Notes under the pieces: model-generated
Told to the model about the DNA's origin: nothing
Seen by the model: the letters and a program-made list of their open reading frames with translations, nothing else
The model's database searches: none
Source of the DNA: an uncultured Tolumonas sp.
GTDB taxonomy: Bacteria; Pseudomonadota; Gammaproteobacteria; Enterobacterales; Aeromonadaceae
Assembly: GCA_903931645.1 (NCBI GenBank)
Contig: CAIZDF010000330.1
Span: 1 to 5,581 of the forward strand
DNA length: 5,581 bases
Direction: 5' to 3'
Position numbers and translations under genes: made by a program
Shown here: positions 4,857 to 5,581 of the stretch, piece after piece
Numbering within the stretch: the stretch's first letter is position 1
Layout: the number at the start of each line of letters is the position of its first letter

Positions 4857-5438
4857 ATGGAACAAAAACTCTTGCTCGTCGATTTTGAAAATGTGCAGCA
4901 GATAGATCTGTCGCAAATAGAAGAAGACAGTAACGTTATCATTTTTGTGGGTTCCAGCCAGAAAGCGATTCCTATCGATCTGGTAACTTCCGCTCAAAAA
5001 CTCGGTTCTCGTATAGAATGGGAAAGAGTAGATGGCAATGGAAGCAACGCTCTTGATTTTCATATCGCATGTCGCCTTGGTCGCATTCTGGAAAAATCTC
5101 CACGGGTCCATTGTACAGTTCTTTCGAAAGATAAAGGTTTTGATCCCCTTCTTCGTCACCTGAATAGAGTTGGGCTTAAATGCAAACTCATAAACAGTCT
5201 TATCGAACTTGATCCGAAATCAACCCCCAATGACGACCCTAACTACAACAGGGCATTCGAAATACTCGGAAAAATAGACAAAAAGAAACGACCCAGGAAA
5301 CTCAAAACGCTTACTGTTCATATTTCTTCAATTTTTCAAAAAAAGATATCATCTGCTGATGTTGATCGTATTGTCAATTTACTCTTTGCGAGAAAAATGA
5401 TTTCAGAAACAAAAGAAATTATTTCGTATAACTTCTGA
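4857..5438 (+). CDS. PIN/NYN-like domain protein (PIN_7 type), putative ribonuclease
   Basis: 193 residues. The N-terminal two thirds is a PIN-like nuclease domain: LLLVDFENVQ carries D9, E11 and N12; the next element, VDGNGSNALDFHIACRLGRI, carries D67; then VLSKDKGFDPLLRHL carries D92 and D96. These acidic residues match the metal-binding set of PIN/NYN ribonucleases, and the pattern fits the PIN_7 group as I recall it. The C-terminal segment (about 147-193) looks like a small winged-helix domain (LTVHISSIF...SSADVDRIVNLLFARKMISE), probably for nucleic-acid binding. It is probably cytoplasmic. It starts 18 nt after the preceding stop with only a weak GAG 6 nt upstream, suggesting translation coupled to the upstream gene. 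It is longer than a VapC toxin (about 130 residues) and has no antitoxin beside it. Activity on RNA is expected from the family; its partner here is unknown. Confidence 0.88.
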   Translation: MEQKLLLVDFENVQQIDLSQIEEDSNVIIFVGSSQKAIPIDLVTSAQKLGSRIEWERVDGNGSNALDFHIACRLGRILEKSPRVHCTVLSKDKGFDPLLRHLNRVGLKCKLINSLIELDPKSTPNDDPNYNRAFEILGKIDKKKRPRKLKTLTVHISSIFQKKISSADVDRIVNLLFARKMISETKEIISYNF

Positions 5439-5498
5439 TTTGAAATTCTGCATGTTAGGGAGTAGAAAATTTTAGTGGTGTTTTGAATATATCAACCT

Positions 5499-5507
5499 GG
5501 AGGAGGT
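5499..5507 (+). promoter_or_regulatory. Very strong ribosome binding site for the rightmost gene
   Basis: GGAGGAGGT, containing the near-complete anti-16S match AGGAGGT, with 7 nt to the ATG at 5515. It is much stronger than the sites of the three preceding genes. Confidence 0.75.
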
Positions 5508-5514
5508 GCCTTGT

Positions 5515-5581
5515 ATGATTGCGCGAAGCAACGTGGATTTTTTATATAAAGGACTCATCATTGCATTGGCCTGGATAGTTC
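5515..5581 (+). CDS. N-terminus of a probable membrane protein (runs off the right edge)
   Basis: Only 22 codons are visible: a short polar start (MIARSNVDFLYK) followed by a hydrophobic run GLIIALAWIV that looks like the beginning of a transmembrane helix or signal anchor. The start is well supported by GGAGGAGGT 7 nt upstream. It lies 76 nt after the stop of the PIN-domain gene on the same strand, so it could belong to the same operon or have its own promoter in the AT-rich gap; no terminator hairpin is visible there. The family cannot be named from this fragment. Confidence 0.65.
   Translation, partial: MIARSNVDFLYKGLIIALAWIV

Noticed and set aside
4833..4860. An attC site between the second nuclease-like gene and the PIN gene (GGCTAACCCGCTAAC)
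   Set aside because: Only 18 nt separate the stop from the next start, with no partner GTTRRRY box at attC distance.
4767..5159. A 130-codon minus-strand open frame across the end of the second nuclease-like gene and the PIN gene
   Set aside because: It is antisense to two genes with clear domain motifs and has a low-complexity Phe/Lys-rich product; judged a shadow.
4857..5438. PIN protein as the toxin of a VapBC toxin-antitoxin pair
   Set aside because: It is longer than VapC, has the VDFENV/SKDKGFDPL signature of the NYN/PIN_7 type and a C-terminal winged-helix-like tail, and no small AbrB-, RHH- or Phd-like antitoxin precedes it.

Overview
The window joins the end of a Tn402/Tn5053-family transposon (about 1-2986) to unrelated flanking DNA (2987-5581). 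The tni genes resemble those of Tn402, Tn5053 and class 1 integron elements, which points to a proteobacterium, most likely gamma or beta. The DNA is moderately AT-rich, more so than I would expect for the classical Tn402 tni genes. I cannot name a species.

Left part, minus strand: tniA (DDE transposase), tniB (AAA+ ATPase) and the first 87 codons of tniQ (target/accessory factor) form a tight operon. It reads inward from the transposon end. The outer end is visible: a 25-bp terminal inverted repeat at 2962-2986 begins TGTCATTTTCAGAAG, with two further 19-bp TniA-binding-type repeats between it and tniA. Any resolvase gene, res site, cargo and the second inverted repeat would lie left of position 1.

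Middle, 2987-3323: an AT-rich non-coding stretch immediately outside the transposon. It carries a 12-bp inverted repeat close to the insertion point and must hold the promoter of the rightward genes.

Right part, plus strand: three co-directional genes, all with nuclease-like signatures. They are a PD-(D/E)XK protein with a RecB-type QxxxY motif (3324-3887), a second, unrelated-looking PD-(D/E)XK-like protein starting at GTG (4053-4838), and a PIN/NYN-type protein with a C-terminal winged-helix-like tail (4857-5438). A possible 59-codon small ORF sits between the first two and overlaps the second by GTGA. A further gene with a very strong ribosome-binding site starts at 5515 and runs off the end; its N-terminus looks membrane-spanning. 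The three-nuclease cluster is the best candidate for an undescribed, possibly defence-related system. That function is inferred only from motifs and clustering.
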